Below are positions 16,849 to 25,806 of a DNA stretch of 64,000 bases, in pieces (the stretch's first letter is position 1; each line of letters begins with the position of its first letter). Under the pieces are notes generated by a model. The model was not told where the DNA came from, ran no database searches, and worked only from the letters and a program-made list of their open reading frames with translations. The position numbers were made by a program, and so were the translations under genes. The stretch spans positions 62,001 to 126,000 of the forward strand of contig JAIYBW010000003.1 in NCBI GenBank assembly GCA_027488375.1. The letters run 5' to 3'. Source of the stretch: Pseudomonadota bacterium (GTDB lineage Bacteria; Bdellovibrionota; Bacteriovoracia; Bacteriovoracales; Bacteriovoracaceae).

Positions 16849-18579
16849 TTAGCTTAGGATTTCCTGTCGATTCGAAAAGAATTTCATGGAATTTGTTTTA
16901 ATGACGTCAGCATGGCCACTTTCCATTCTTTCAAGGATGTCAGTTAGGTAATGTGCTGAAACAATTCGAGGCATATAAACATAATCGGCTCCTTGGGCAT
17001 AGAGCTCTCTTGCAACTTCAATATTATCGGCCGTCACAATCATTTTTGCGTTCGGAGCCATCTCTTTAATCGTTTTTAAGAGTTTAAAATTAGTCGTCCC
17101 TCTAAGCATTGAGTCAGGGATGGTTGAAATGATAATTTGAGCTTCTTTTAGGTCAATATGAGTTAAAGTATCGCGATGACCAATATCTCCATAGTGAACC
17201 TGAACCCCTTTTGACTTGAGCTTTTTTATCGTCTGGGGATTAAAATCTATGACTTGTATGTCTTGAAGCATGGTTTTTGAGTGGCGCTCTTCTATCTCTT
17301 TAAAGAGAGAGCTTGCTTCTTTGAAAAAACCAAGAAAAACAATTTTAGGATGAGCTTTTGTTTCATCTTCACTAGCCTGATCTTTTATATGGAGATAATC
17401 CTTAAAGCCGAGCTTTTCAAGCAAGGGATTCAACCAATGATAAAGATGATGAGAGTATGGAATAATCAGAGATGAAAAAAGTGCCATGACGACGAGTGCG
17501 AATATAAAAGCAGATAGAATTGTTTTGGGAATATGTTTATACGTGACTCCCAAAGAAATTATAACAAGTGAAAACTCTGATATTTGCGAAAGATTGAGAC
17601 TTGGAATGAGGCTACCGCGATTTCCAAATTTCATGAAATGGAGAGTTGGAAATATTGTCAGAAAGCGGCTGAGGATGACAAATCCCATAATTAAAAAAGA
17701 GAGTTTGATTATATCCCAGTTAGGTAGTGGAATTTGAAGACCTAAGGCGACGAAGAAAAGTGTAACAAAGAAATCTCTAAGACTCGATACTTTCACTCCA
17801 ATTTGGACGTGGTAGGGAAAGGAAGCAATACATATTCCAGCAATGAGTGCACCCATCTCTAATGAAAGTCCTAAAAGGCCTGCGGCCCCAGCAAGGCAAA
17901 AGCACCAGGCCAGTGCAATCACAAGCATGAGCTCCATATTTTTGCCAATTTTCTCAAACAAGTGAGGAAGAACATACTTGGCCATCATAAAGGCTGCTAA
18001 AATCAGGATACCTGCTTTTCCCAGGGAAATGGCCAGAAAACTGATTTTGAAATCAGCAATTTGAGCTTGAGAGGAAAGAAAAGCGATGGCCCACAAGTCT
18101 TGCAAAACAAGCACACCTAAGGTGATCCGAGATGTGAGTGTGTCTAGTTCAACTCGATCTGAAAGTATTTTTACAACGATGACAGTTGAGGAGAGTGACG
18201 CCGCGACAGCAAGGTAAATGAGACTATAATCGCCATTTTCAACGCCATAACCTGCAAGTGAAAAAGCGCCTAAGCCAAGGAGGAGTGACCCTAAAAATTG
18301 CACAACTCCAGTAACAATAACGGCCCGGCCGGCCTTCATAAGTTTTTGTAAATCAATTTCCATTCCCAAAATATACATCAGCAATATGAGACCTATTTCA
18401 GATAGGGTGGAAATAATTTGAGGATCTGTGATGATCCCGAGCCCCATATGAGGGCCCAGGATAATGCCTGCAGATAAATAACCAAGCAGCAGGGGGAGTC
18501 TTAAAAAGTATAAGATAAGACCCAAGCAACCTGCTGTAACGATGGAGACACCTACATCATGGAGAAAGCCGTGATCCAT
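16849..18579 (-). CDS. CPA2-family cation:proton antiporter (Kef-type) with TrkA-N domain
   Basis: 576 aa. About 12 membrane helices occupy residues 1-385, with typical CPA2 stretches LLLGYLSAGIILGPHMGLG near the N-terminus and GLSLEMGALIAGICIA. A Rossmann-like RCK/TrkA-N domain occupies about 410-545 and contains QVHYGDIGHRDTL and AKMIVTADNIEVARELYAQGADYV. The nucleotide loop reads FLGFFKEAS instead of GxGxxG, so nucleotide binding may be altered. It is a K+ or Na+/H+ antiporter in the inner membrane; ion specificity cannot be read. It lies 9 bp after ileS and is probably co-transcribed with it. Confidence 0.85.
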   Translation of the reverse strand: MDHGFLHDVGVSIVTAGCLGLILYFLRLPLLLGYLSAGIILGPHMGLGIITDPQIISTLSEIGLILLMYILGMEIDLQKLMKAGRAVIVTGVVQFLGSLLLGLGAFSLAGYGVENGDYSLIYLAVAASLSSTVIVVKILSDRVELDTLTSRITLGVLVLQDLWAIAFLSSQAQIADFKISFLAISLGKAGILILAAFMMAKYVLPHLFEKIGKNMELMLVIALAWCFCLAGAAGLLGLSLEMGALIAGICIASFPYHVQIGVKVSSLRDFFVTLFFVALGLQIPLPNWDIIKLSFLIMGFVILSRFLTIFPTLHFMKFGNRGSLIPSLNLSQISEFSLVIISLGVTYKHIPKTILSAFIFALVVMALFSSLIIPYSHHLYHWLNPLLEKLGFKDYLHIKDQASEDETKAHPKIVFLGFFKEASSLFKEIEERHSKTMLQDIQVIDFNPQTIKKLKSKGVQVHYGDIGHRDTLTHIDLKEAQIIISTIPDSMLRGTTNFKLLKTIKEMAPNAKMIVTADNIEVARELYAQGADYVYMPRIVSAHYLTDILERMESGHADVIKTNSMKFFSNRQEILS

Positions 18580-18588
18580 TTTTCTTCT

Positions 18589-21500
18589 TTACGCTTTTTT
18601 TACAAGAATTGAAATTTTATCTTCTTCAATATCGTAATCGATGGCCCCAATAAGTGGTGAAGGTGAAGTTTCCCCTTGAACCATAAGAGTTTCGGAAGAA
18701 ATATAAGTTTTAAATTTCTCAAAAACTCCAGAGAGCTCCGCACCTGCATGGATGATAACATGAATGCGATCGGCCACATTAAAGTTTAGATCCTTTCTTG
18801 TTTTTTGAATTCTGTTAACAATTTCTCGAGCAAGTCCTTCATCAATAAGATTTTGATCAAGAGTGCAATCAAGATCAATTGTCACAAAGCGGTTCGTGAC
18901 GGCTTGAGTTCCTGCTTTAGCAGTTCTAAAAACAAGAACTTCCTCACTGCTAAATTCAACTCCATTGATGGTAATTTTATGGCCATCTTCGATCTTTTGA
19001 ACATCTGAAGAGGAGAGCTTTTCAATCAGTGGCTTGAAAGCACCCATTTCTTTCCCAAGCTTTTTGCCGAGAACGGGAAGATTTGGTTTCGCCGAAAGAG
19101 TAACAAAATCGGATTCATTAGTTTTATAATCAACAGTCTTCACGTTGAGTTCAATTTTGATGTATTCCTCAAGCTTTTTGATTTCTTCCAGCAAACTGGC
19201 TTCTTGATGGATGACTTGTAGGAGTTTGAGAGGAGTTTTAACTTTAACCCCTTCTTGAATTCTTTTTTGACGTCCTAGCATGACAACTTGGGCCATTCTA
19301 TCTACGGCCGTTTCGAGAGTGGAATTAATCAACACTTCTTGGGCTTCAGGATAACGACAAAGGTGAACAGACTCTTCAGTCTTTCCGCCAAATTTTTTCA
19401 GGTCTTGGTAGATATGATCTGCCAAGAACGGAGTAAAAGGGGCCATGAGGCGTGAGAGACTTTCAAGCGTTGTATAAAGAGTTGAGTATGCGGCATTTTT
19501 ATCTGCACTTAAACCTTCCTCCCAGAAGCGTCTTCGGTTAAGACGAATATACCAATTTGTGAGATCTTCAATAAACGCAAAAAGTTCAGGCACAACATTA
19601 TATAAACGATAGGCCTGCATTTCACGGTTCACATTTTTTACAAGTGTTTGAAGTTTAGAGAGGATCCAACGATCTAGAATATTATCTGATGTAATAGTCT
19701 TCTCGCTTACTTTCCATCCATCGACACTGGCGTAAGTCGAAAAGAACTTATAAGAATTGAACCATGGGAGGAGGGCCCGTCTAACCATGTCTTTCACACC
19801 ATCATCAGTAAAGCGAAGTTCTTCAGCCTTCACGAGACCAGAATTAATCAAGAAAAGTCTTAAGGAGTCGGCCCCGAAAGTCTCAATCAGTTCGTCTGGT
19901 GGAGTATAGTTACGAAGACGCTTACTCATCTTCTTACCATCTTTGGCGAGAACCATTCCGTTGACGATAACATTTTTAAAGGCAGGTTTATCAAATAAGG
20001 CTGCTGATAAAACAGTTAAAGTATAAAACCAACCTCGAGTTTGATCTAAACCTTCAGCGATGAATTCTGCAGGGAAGCCATCTTTGAAAACGTCTTGATT
20101 CTCAAAAGGGTAGTGGAGTTGGGCATAAGGCATGGAGCCTGATTCAAACCAACAGTCCAAGACTTCTGGAATACGTTTATAAGTCCCTTCTTCCCCTGGT
20201 ATTGAGAAAGAGAGATCATCTACGTACTCTCGATGGAGGTCTTTAAGTTCAACGCCTGTATATTTTTTAAGATCTGCAATCGATCCCATGCAAATGGCCT
20301 TACCATTTTTATCATTAATCCAAATCGGAAGTGGAGTTCCCCAAACACGGCTACGAGAAATGGCCCAGTCACGAGCATTTTCAAGCCATTTTCCGAATCG
20401 ACCTTCTTTAATAGTTTCTGGAACCCAAGTAATTTCTTGGTTCGCTCTGATCATTTTGTCTTTAATCTTCTCAACAGCAAGATACCACTGAGGCATCGCT
20501 CGGTAGATAAGTGGAGTATCTGTTCGAGGGCACATTGGGTAACTATGGACGAGCACAGACTGATGAAAAAGTTGCCCACGCTCTTTTAAGTTTTTGATGA
20601 TGTCTTTGTCTGCCTCTTTAATTGGCATTCCGGCAAAGTCTTTTATTTCAGATGTAAACTTCGCAGAAATATCTAGGGGGACTACAACCTCAGTTAGACC
20701 TGCAGCCTTCATCACACGATTATCATCTTCACCAAAGCCTGGGGCCTGGTGAACAATTCCCGTACCATCTGTGGTTGTCACATACTCATCATTAAGCATG
20801 ACGAAGTAGCCATCTTTTTCTAGATGATTAAAGTATGGGAAAAGAGGTTCGTATTTTTCACCTTTAAGTGCTGAGCCAGGGAAAGAATCAATCTCTTCAT
20901 ATTTGAATTGTTTTTTATAGGCTTCAAGTCTTGCTTTCGCCATGATGATAAAAATATTTTTTTCAAGGTCTTTAACTTTTACGTATTCAATATCAGGATG
21001 AACACAAAGGGCAAGGTTAGAAGGAAGTGTCCAAGGTGTTGTGGTCCAGGCAGCAAAGTAAGTATTGGGATCTTTCTTGGTTCTGAAAAGAATAGTCACA
21101 GCAGGATCTTGAATGTCCTGATAGTTTTGGCCAGCTTCAAAATTTGAAAGAGCTGTTTGAAGAGCTGGTGAGTAAGGAACAATTTTGTTCCCTTGATAAA
21201 TGAGACCCTGATCCCAAATAGATTTAAAAACCCACCAAACTGATTCCATGAAACTTAGGTCCATGGTTTTATAATCATTTTTGAAATCGACCCAACGACC
21301 CAATCGACCAATTGTTTTTTCCCATTCATTAACATAGCGATCAACAATCCCGCGGCATTCATCGTTGTATTTTTTTACTCCATGAGCAGCGACAAAATCT
21401 GAAGCTGACATGCTAAACTTTTTATCAATTTCTTGCTCAATAGGAAGACCATGACAATCCCAACCAAAGCGGCGGTCAACGTAATACCCCTTCATCGTGA

Positions 21501-21726
21501 AGTAACGAGGTACAACATCTTTTAGAGTTGAGGCAACGATGTGACCATGGTGAGGTAGTCCTGTGGCAAATGGGGGCCCATCATAAAAAATATAATTTTT
21601 GCCGGACTTGGTTTTATCCAGAGATTTTTTGAATATTTGAGATTCATTCCAGAATTTAAGTATGTTCTTTTCGGCCTCAACAAAGGAAAAGTTATCTGGG
21701 CTGGCCGATGTGTCACGTGGTTCCAT
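18589..21726 (-). CDS. ileS: Isoleucyl-tRNA synthetase, eukaryote-like (type 2)
   Basis: 1045 aa. Class I signatures are present: DGPPFATGLPHHGHIVAST (HIGH-type site HHGH) and GKKMSKRLRNYTPPDEL (KMSKS loop in KMSKR form). The editing (CP1) domain with WTTTPWTLPSNLAL lies between them. GWDCHGLPIEQEIDKKF, the KMSKR form and the extended C-terminus without a terminal Cys4 zinc finger mark the eukaryote-like IleS2 class rather than the common bacterial about 940-aa form. It charges tRNA-Ile. ATG start in a 108 bp divergent region shared with the FecR-domain gene. IleS2 enzymes are typically insensitive to mupirocin; that property is known of the class and not shown here. Confidence 0.93.
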   Translation of the reverse strand: MEPRDTSASPDNFSFVEAEKNILKFWNESQIFKKSLDKTKSGKNYIFYDGPPFATGLPHHGHIVASTLKDVVPRYFTMKGYYVDRRFGWDCHGLPIEQEIDKKFSMSASDFVAAHGVKKYNDECRGIVDRYVNEWEKTIGRLGRWVDFKNDYKTMDLSFMESVWWVFKSIWDQGLIYQGNKIVPYSPALQTALSNFEAGQNYQDIQDPAVTILFRTKKDPNTYFAAWTTTPWTLPSNLALCVHPDIEYVKVKDLEKNIFIIMAKARLEAYKKQFKYEEIDSFPGSALKGEKYEPLFPYFNHLEKDGYFVMLNDEYVTTTDGTGIVHQAPGFGEDDNRVMKAAGLTEVVVPLDISAKFTSEIKDFAGMPIKEADKDIIKNLKERGQLFHQSVLVHSYPMCPRTDTPLIYRAMPQWYLAVEKIKDKMIRANQEITWVPETIKEGRFGKWLENARDWAISRSRVWGTPLPIWINDKNGKAICMGSIADLKKYTGVELKDLHREYVDDLSFSIPGEEGTYKRIPEVLDCWFESGSMPYAQLHYPFENQDVFKDGFPAEFIAEGLDQTRGWFYTLTVLSAALFDKPAFKNVIVNGMVLAKDGKKMSKRLRNYTPPDELIETFGADSLRLFLINSGLVKAEELRFTDDGVKDMVRRALLPWFNSYKFFSTYASVDGWKVSEKTITSDNILDRWILSKLQTLVKNVNREMQAYRLYNVVPELFAFIEDLTNWYIRLNRRRFWEEGLSADKNAAYSTLYTTLESLSRLMAPFTPFLADHIYQDLKKFGGKTEESVHLCRYPEAQEVLINSTLETAVDRMAQVVMLGRQKRIQEGVKVKTPLKLLQVIHQEASLLEEIKKLEEYIKIELNVKTVDYKTNESDFVTLSAKPNLPVLGKKLGKEMGAFKPLIEKLSSSDVQKIEDGHKITINGVEFSSEEVLVFRTAKAGTQAVTNRFVTIDLDCTLDQNLIDEGLAREIVNRIQKTRKDLNFNVADRIHVIIHAGAELSGVFEKFKTYISSETLMVQGETSPSPLIGAIDYDIEEDKISILVKKA

Positions 21727-21834
21727 GGGAAAACTCCGGGCGAATAGGTAAATTAAGCCATCAATCTAGCAGAAACTCTTAAAATCGTAAATTTTTAGGT
21801 CGGGTTTCCGAGAAGAAAATCAGAAGAATATCCT

Positions 21835-23382
21835 ATGTTTAAACTAATTTTGTCAGCTTTTGCTGTGAGTCTATGGTGTCTTAATCAATCTGCTTGGGGG
21901 CAAACCCAAAGAATTGATGATTTTCGTGAGGTCCACGTTGAAGATATTTTAGATATTGAGAATGATGATTTGGTAGATTCACAATCTCAAATTTTGCCTG
22001 AACTCAAAGGCTCTCAGCTTTTTACTTCGCCTGATCATCATGAAAAAATGGATTGGAAGGTTTCTGAAAAAGAAGTTGTTATCGACACTCCACCTCTTAA
22101 AGGGCAGGGTCATTCTTTAATACCTTGGTCAACTCAGTCCCCAGAGGATTTTTTAAATATTGATAAATGGCTAGCGGAGAGATCCTTAAAAGATATAAAT
22201 CCTGATTGGAAAATTCGCTTAAGGGAGTATGAACAGTCTGAAAACGTCGGTAAAATTTTGCAATGTAAAGGTAAGTGTGAAGTCTATCGCGGCTCTCTTC
22301 CTTCAAAAGTTCAGCACCTCTCTCAAATTATTGAGGGAGATGAATTAAAAACGGGGCCTCATTCTTCAGCATGGGTCTATCTCATTGATGGAAGCCTTTT
22401 AAGGCTTGGTGCTGATAGTTCTGTGAGCTTAGTCGAATTTAATTTATCCAAAGACACGGCTTACCACTTCTATAGGCTTAATTACGGACATGTTTTTTGG
22501 CATCCTCGAAATGATAAAGAACTTGTCCTTGAGTCTGGACCTGAAACTGATCATTTCAACCTGCCTCTACTCATGAGAGAGGCCAATCAGGCAAATTTTG
22601 AAAGAAAAATTTTTAATCAGCAAAATGATTTTGAGCGTAGTCATGAAGTTTTAAATCTTGAAGAGAATGCCATCAAGATGCAGTTTACTATGCTTAATGA
22701 ATTGAAGCAGAAAAATAATAAGATAGGGCTTTTAAAATCTAAAATGATGCTTATATCTCCCAATGCAAGCTTGATTTCAAGTGGTTCAACTTTAGATATG
22801 ATTTATAGACTCGGATCAAAAGCTTACTTTAAGAGAAGAACAAACGATGAAGGGACTTCGCTCTTATTACAAATGAGAGGATACTCACTCAAGGACCTCA
22901 CAGAGGTTAATGAATTAAAGTGGTATGAAGTCGCCGAAAATGGAAGAAATTTTTCCTTAGCGGAAAACGATTTAGGGCATCTTGAGATAACAGAACTTCT
23001 TACGAAGAGGATCAAAACCTTTGAGCTTGCTCGAGAGATCTGGATTGATCAATATACCGGACCTATTTTTGCCACCATTGAAAATAAGGAAAAGATGGCC
23101 ATTAAACATGGATTTAAAATCTGGGGTGAAGAGATCAGTAAAAGATTTGATTTTATGCTTGAATATATGAGACGAATAGAAACGACTAATCTAAAATCGA
23201 TTGAGTTACTGTTATCGAAAAATGAAATTCAGGTTGAAAAAGGACCGGGAACAAATCATTTTCAGGCCGCTTTAGATTCCTATCTCTTTGGCTTGAAAAA
23301 ACGTTACTCAAATGAGAGATCACAAGTTAGAGAAATGAGTGATCTTCAGTATTATGTTTGGATTTTAAGAAATGGAAAATAA
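21835..23382 (+). CDS. Exported FecR-domain protein
   Basis: 515 aa. Signal peptide ends near SAWGQ (residue 23). A FecR-type domain runs from about residue 140 to 230: GKCEVYRGSLPSKVQHLSQI, then the hallmark GDELKTGPHSSAWVYLIDGSLLRLG with the dG..iRl pattern, then NYGHVFWHPR. The rest is long, charged and mostly helical and unrecognised. FecR domains occur in periplasmic anti-sigma or peptidoglycan-associated sensors. There is no sigma factor or TonB receptor next to it, so a FecR/FecI circuit is not supported. maf overlaps its end by 11 bp. Confidence 0.75.
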   Translation: MFKLILSAFAVSLWCLNQSAWGQTQRIDDFREVHVEDILDIENDDLVDSQSQILPELKGSQLFTSPDHHEKMDWKVSEKEVVIDTPPLKGQGHSLIPWSTQSPEDFLNIDKWLAERSLKDINPDWKIRLREYEQSENVGKILQCKGKCEVYRGSLPSKVQHLSQIIEGDELKTGPHSSAWVYLIDGSLLRLGADSSVSLVEFNLSKDTAYHFYRLNYGHVFWHPRNDKELVLESGPETDHFNLPLLMREANQANFERKIFNQQNDFERSHEVLNLEENAIKMQFTMLNELKQKNNKIGLLKSKMMLISPNASLISSGSTLDMIYRLGSKAYFKRRTNDEGTSLLLQMRGYSLKDLTEVNELKWYEVAENGRNFSLAENDLGHLEITELLTKRIKTFELAREIWIDQYTGPIFATIENKEKMAIKHGFKIWGEEISKRFDFMLEYMRRIETTNLKSIELLLSKNEIQVEKGPGTNHFQAALDSYLFGLKKRYSNERSQVREMSDLQYYVWILRNGK

Positions 23383-23992
23383 AAAGATCAAATTTATACT
23401 TGCCAGTGCTTCTCCTCGAAGGAAAGAACTCATCTCTTATCTGAATATACCTTTTATTATCTCCTCAAAAAATATTCCTGAGGAGTCTCACTTTTCAAAT
23501 CCGGTAGAGTATTCACAACACATCTCTGAACAGAAAGGTTTTGCTGTCTTTGAGCACCTTACTGAAGACTCATTTGTGGTCTCGGCTGACACAATTGTTT
23601 GTTTAGGGGACAAGATTTATGGTAAGCCCGGAAGTGAAAAAGAAGCCAGAAAGTTTCTCATGGAATTGTCTGGGAAAACTCACTCTGTTTACACCGCTGT
23701 GACATTGAATTTGAGGTATAATGGTAGCATAAAAACTCATTCATTTGTTGAAGAGTCTAGGGTTACTTTTAACACCATCGACCAATTATTAATGGATCAT
23801 TATATCAAAACAGGGGACTCTCTTGATAAGGCGGGTGCCTATGGAATTCAAGGTCCTTCACTCACTTTTATTTCTAAAGTAGAGGGGGATTATGCAAATG
23901 TCGTTGGTTTCCCGCTTAGCCGATTTATCATCGAAGCAAATGAATTCTTTAAACCATTTTTAAAGGGCCAATCATGGCAAGATCTCTTTTAA
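23372..23992 (+). CDS. maf: Maf-family nucleotide pyrophosphatase
   Basis: 206 aa, typical length. N-terminal FILASASPRRKELISYL is the Maf phosphate-binding signature, VVSADTIVCLGDKIYGKP carries the catalytic Asp, and KAGAYGIQGPSLTFISKVEGDYANVVGFPL is the C-terminal family block. Maf proteins hydrolyse dTTP, UTP or modified nucleotides to monophosphates and affect septation. It overlaps both the upstream FecR-domain gene (11 bp) and the downstream exported protein (19 bp), so it is translated within one operon. Confidence 0.92.
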   Translation: MENKKIKFILASASPRRKELISYLNIPFIISSKNIPEESHFSNPVEYSQHISEQKGFAVFEHLTEDSFVVSADTIVCLGDKIYGKPGSEKEARKFLMELSGKTHSVYTAVTLNLRYNGSIKTHSFVEESRVTFNTIDQLLMDHYIKTGDSLDKAGAYGIQGPSLTFISKVEGDYANVVGFPLSRFIIEANEFFKPFLKGQSWQDLF

Positions 23993-24402
23993 TATTTATT
24001 TTTTTATCATTTAGCATGTCTGCTTATTCTGATTTTTTAGGATTTAAAACTTCTAAAACTCGGAGCCGTATACCGGCCATTACTGAAAAAATAATGAATC
24101 TTAAAATTGAACCAGGGCCTGTCTTTGAAGATAGTTTCAATCAACTCATTAAATCTCTGGAAGTGACACTTGAGGAAGAGAAACTCTTTTGTGCGGGAGA
24201 GTCTGCAGATAACACTGGAAAGGTCATTTCAAATGAGCAGAAGCAGGTTTGTTTTAGAGAGTTAAAAACTTTTTATCTTGAAGCTAGCGACGCTGTTTTT
24301 AATCAGAAGAAAAAATATCTAGGTGTTATTCATGAAGCTCAGGTCAAAAAACTCAATCAGCTTCAGTCAAACATGCGAACTGAAATAGAAAAAAGCTTTT
24401 AA
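23974..24402 (+). CDS. Small exported protein, unknown
   Basis: 142 aa. Signal peptide MARSLLIFIFLSFSMSAYSD, then a helical charged domain with two Cys (LFCAGESADN and KQVCFRELK) that could form a disulfide. It overlaps maf by 19 bp. No family recognised. The stop overlaps that of the putative small minus-strand gene. Confidence 0.6.
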   Translation: MARSLLIFIFLSFSMSAYSDFLGFKTSKTRSRIPAITEKIMNLKIEPGPVFEDSFNQLIKSLEVTLEEEKLFCAGESADNTGKVISNEQKQVCFRELKTFYLEASDAVFNQKKKYLGVIHEAQVKKLNQLQSNMRTEIEKSF

Positions 24403-24575
24403 TCTCTTTTATTCTGCTCTTCAGCTTTCATGGCCATATTTGCCACGATTGTTTTTGGCTTAAAACTTCTTGAGGCAATGAGGGATCTCATCGGTCTTAA
24501 ACTTTTTGGCTTAGATTTATCGGTAGGTTTCTCAAAATTAAAGGGTTTGGTCTGAACTTGTTCTTTCGTTTTCAC
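24399..24575 (-). CDS. Possible small basic protein (58 aa)
   Basis: An open frame from GTG at 24575 (preceded by AGAGGT) to TAA. The protein is Lys/Arg/Ser-rich with no hydrophobic core (VKTKEQVQTKPFNF, then SLRPMRSLIASRSFKPKTIV). It fills most of an otherwise empty 447 bp gap and lies 14 bp downstream of another small frame on the same strand. Coding status is uncertain; it has no recognised family. Confidence 0.35.
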   Translation of the reverse strand: MKTKEQVQTKPFNFEKPTDKSKPKSLRPMRSLIASRSFKPKTIVANMAMKAEEQNKRD

Positions 24576-24589
24576 TTAATACCTCTGGT

Positions 24590-24778
24590 TTAATTCTTTG
24601 ACTCACTTAAACCATCGGTGGAAGAGATGCTTTCAGTGTTAGTCAGTTTCTTTATTAACTTACTGTACTTAAGTTGTCGGTTAGTTCGAGTGAAACCTTG
24701 AGACAAATATTTTACAGTTCTGTGAATATAGCATAATTCCCCAGTAGGCTGGCCAAAGAGGTAAAAATTTACAGGCAA
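24590..24778 (-). CDS. Possible small protein (62 aa)
   Basis: TTG start at 24778 with AGGA about 8 bp upstream. The product starts PVNFYLFGQPTGELCYIHRTVKYLSQG and ends in a Ser-rich tail. Together with the frame at 24399 it would form a two-gene unit convergent to the maf operon and divergent from the TatT lipoprotein. No family recognised, and conservation is unknown. The remaining 71 bp up to the TatT gene presumably hold divergent promoters. Confidence 0.3.
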   Translation of the reverse strand: MPVNFYLFGQPTGELCYIHRTVKYLSQGFTRTNRQLKYSKLIKKLTNTESISSTDGLSESKN

Positions 24779-24849
24779 AACTATTCCTGTCGAAATTGGG
24801 TCCTTTGGATAAAATAAAGTGACAGTGAAATTAGAGGGTTAGGAGTCTT

Positions 24850-25803
24850 ATGAAGCTTTTGGCTTTATGTTCAGTTTTGATTTTAATAGGCTGTAGTTCG
24901 GTAAAAAAAGTGGCCCTCAGGGGAGCAGCCCCCCTTTTCGTCGATGGAACTGAAAAATTAACTCTTGAGAGAAGCTGGGATTTTTTCAAGGATTCTTCGC
25001 CGGGCAATCTCAAATTTCTTGAAACACTTTATCTTCAAGATCCAGATAATTTATCCCTTCTTGCCATGCTTGTTAAAGGATTTGCAGGGTATGCCTACGG
25101 TGTTCCAGAAACTCTTGCGTTCGAAGATGAGCTTTCTGGAAATGAATCTTTAGCTCATAAAAAGAATGCTCTTCACTTGTACACTCGTGCTTTTGATTAT
25201 GGGATGATTTATTTTGAAAAAAAAGGAATCGATCGCAAAAAATTACTCGAAAATTCAGATGATCAACTTTTAGAGATTTTAAATAAAAAAATGCAAAAGT
25301 CTGATCATATTGCAGTTCTTTTTACGGCACAGTCCTGGGCCAGCTTGATTAATCTACAAAAAGATAACATTGCACTCGTTTCTCTCGTCCCTAAAGTTAA
25401 GACTTTGTTTGACTGGGTTTGTAAAACTTCACCTGACATAGAGTATGGAGTTTGTGAAATATTTTATGCTCAATATGAAGCTTCAAGACCAAAGATGCTT
25501 GGTGGGAATCCTGAAAAAGCGATTAAACTTTATGAGGAAGCGATCAAAAAGCATCGTCAGCATTTATTAATTAGAGTGGGATATCTTCAGTATTCCATCA
25601 TTCCTGCCTTTGACCGAGTAAGATATGATGTCGTAGCAAAAGAACTAAGAGAGGAGTTCTCTAAGTGGGATGATCTTAACCGTGATAATCTTGAAGATGT
25701 GAGTGAGTACAAAACGGCTGAGAAGTTGAACCTCTACAATGCTATCGCACAAAAAAGATTTGAAATTATAGAAAAATATAAAACTAAAATATTTGAGGAA
25801 TAA
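24850..25803 (+). CDS. TatT-like lipoprotein associated with a TRAP transporter
   Basis: 317 aa. Lipobox LILIGC gives lipidation at Cys15. The body is helical and repeat-like, with GGNPEKAIKLYEEAIKKH near the C-terminus, matching TAtT-type (TPR-like) TRAP-associated lipoproteins such as the Treponema TatT. In that system a trimeric TatT binds the substrate-binding TatP and may receive hydrophobic ligands. Here the DctP-type gene follows 3 bp after the stop, then Q and M, which strongly supports the assignment. SD AGGAG lies before the ATG. Periplasmic, membrane-anchored. Confidence 0.8.
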   Translation: MKLLALCSVLILIGCSSVKKVALRGAAPLFVDGTEKLTLERSWDFFKDSSPGNLKFLETLYLQDPDNLSLLAMLVKGFAGYAYGVPETLAFEDELSGNESLAHKKNALHLYTRAFDYGMIYFEKKGIDRKKLLENSDDQLLEILNKKMQKSDHIAVLFTAQSWASLINLQKDNIALVSLVPKVKTLFDWVCKTSPDIEYGVCEIFYAQYEASRPKMLGGNPEKAIKLYEEAIKKHRQHLLIRVGYLQYSIIPAFDRVRYDVVAKELREEFSKWDDLNRDNLEDVSEYKTAEKLNLYNAIAQKRFEIIEKYKTKIFEE

Positions 25804-25806
25804 TAG

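Noticed and set aside
24590-24778. A structured RNA or riboswitch in the gap before the TatT gene
   Set aside because: No consistent stem set or T run was seen by eye; small coding frames explain the region better, though uncertainly.
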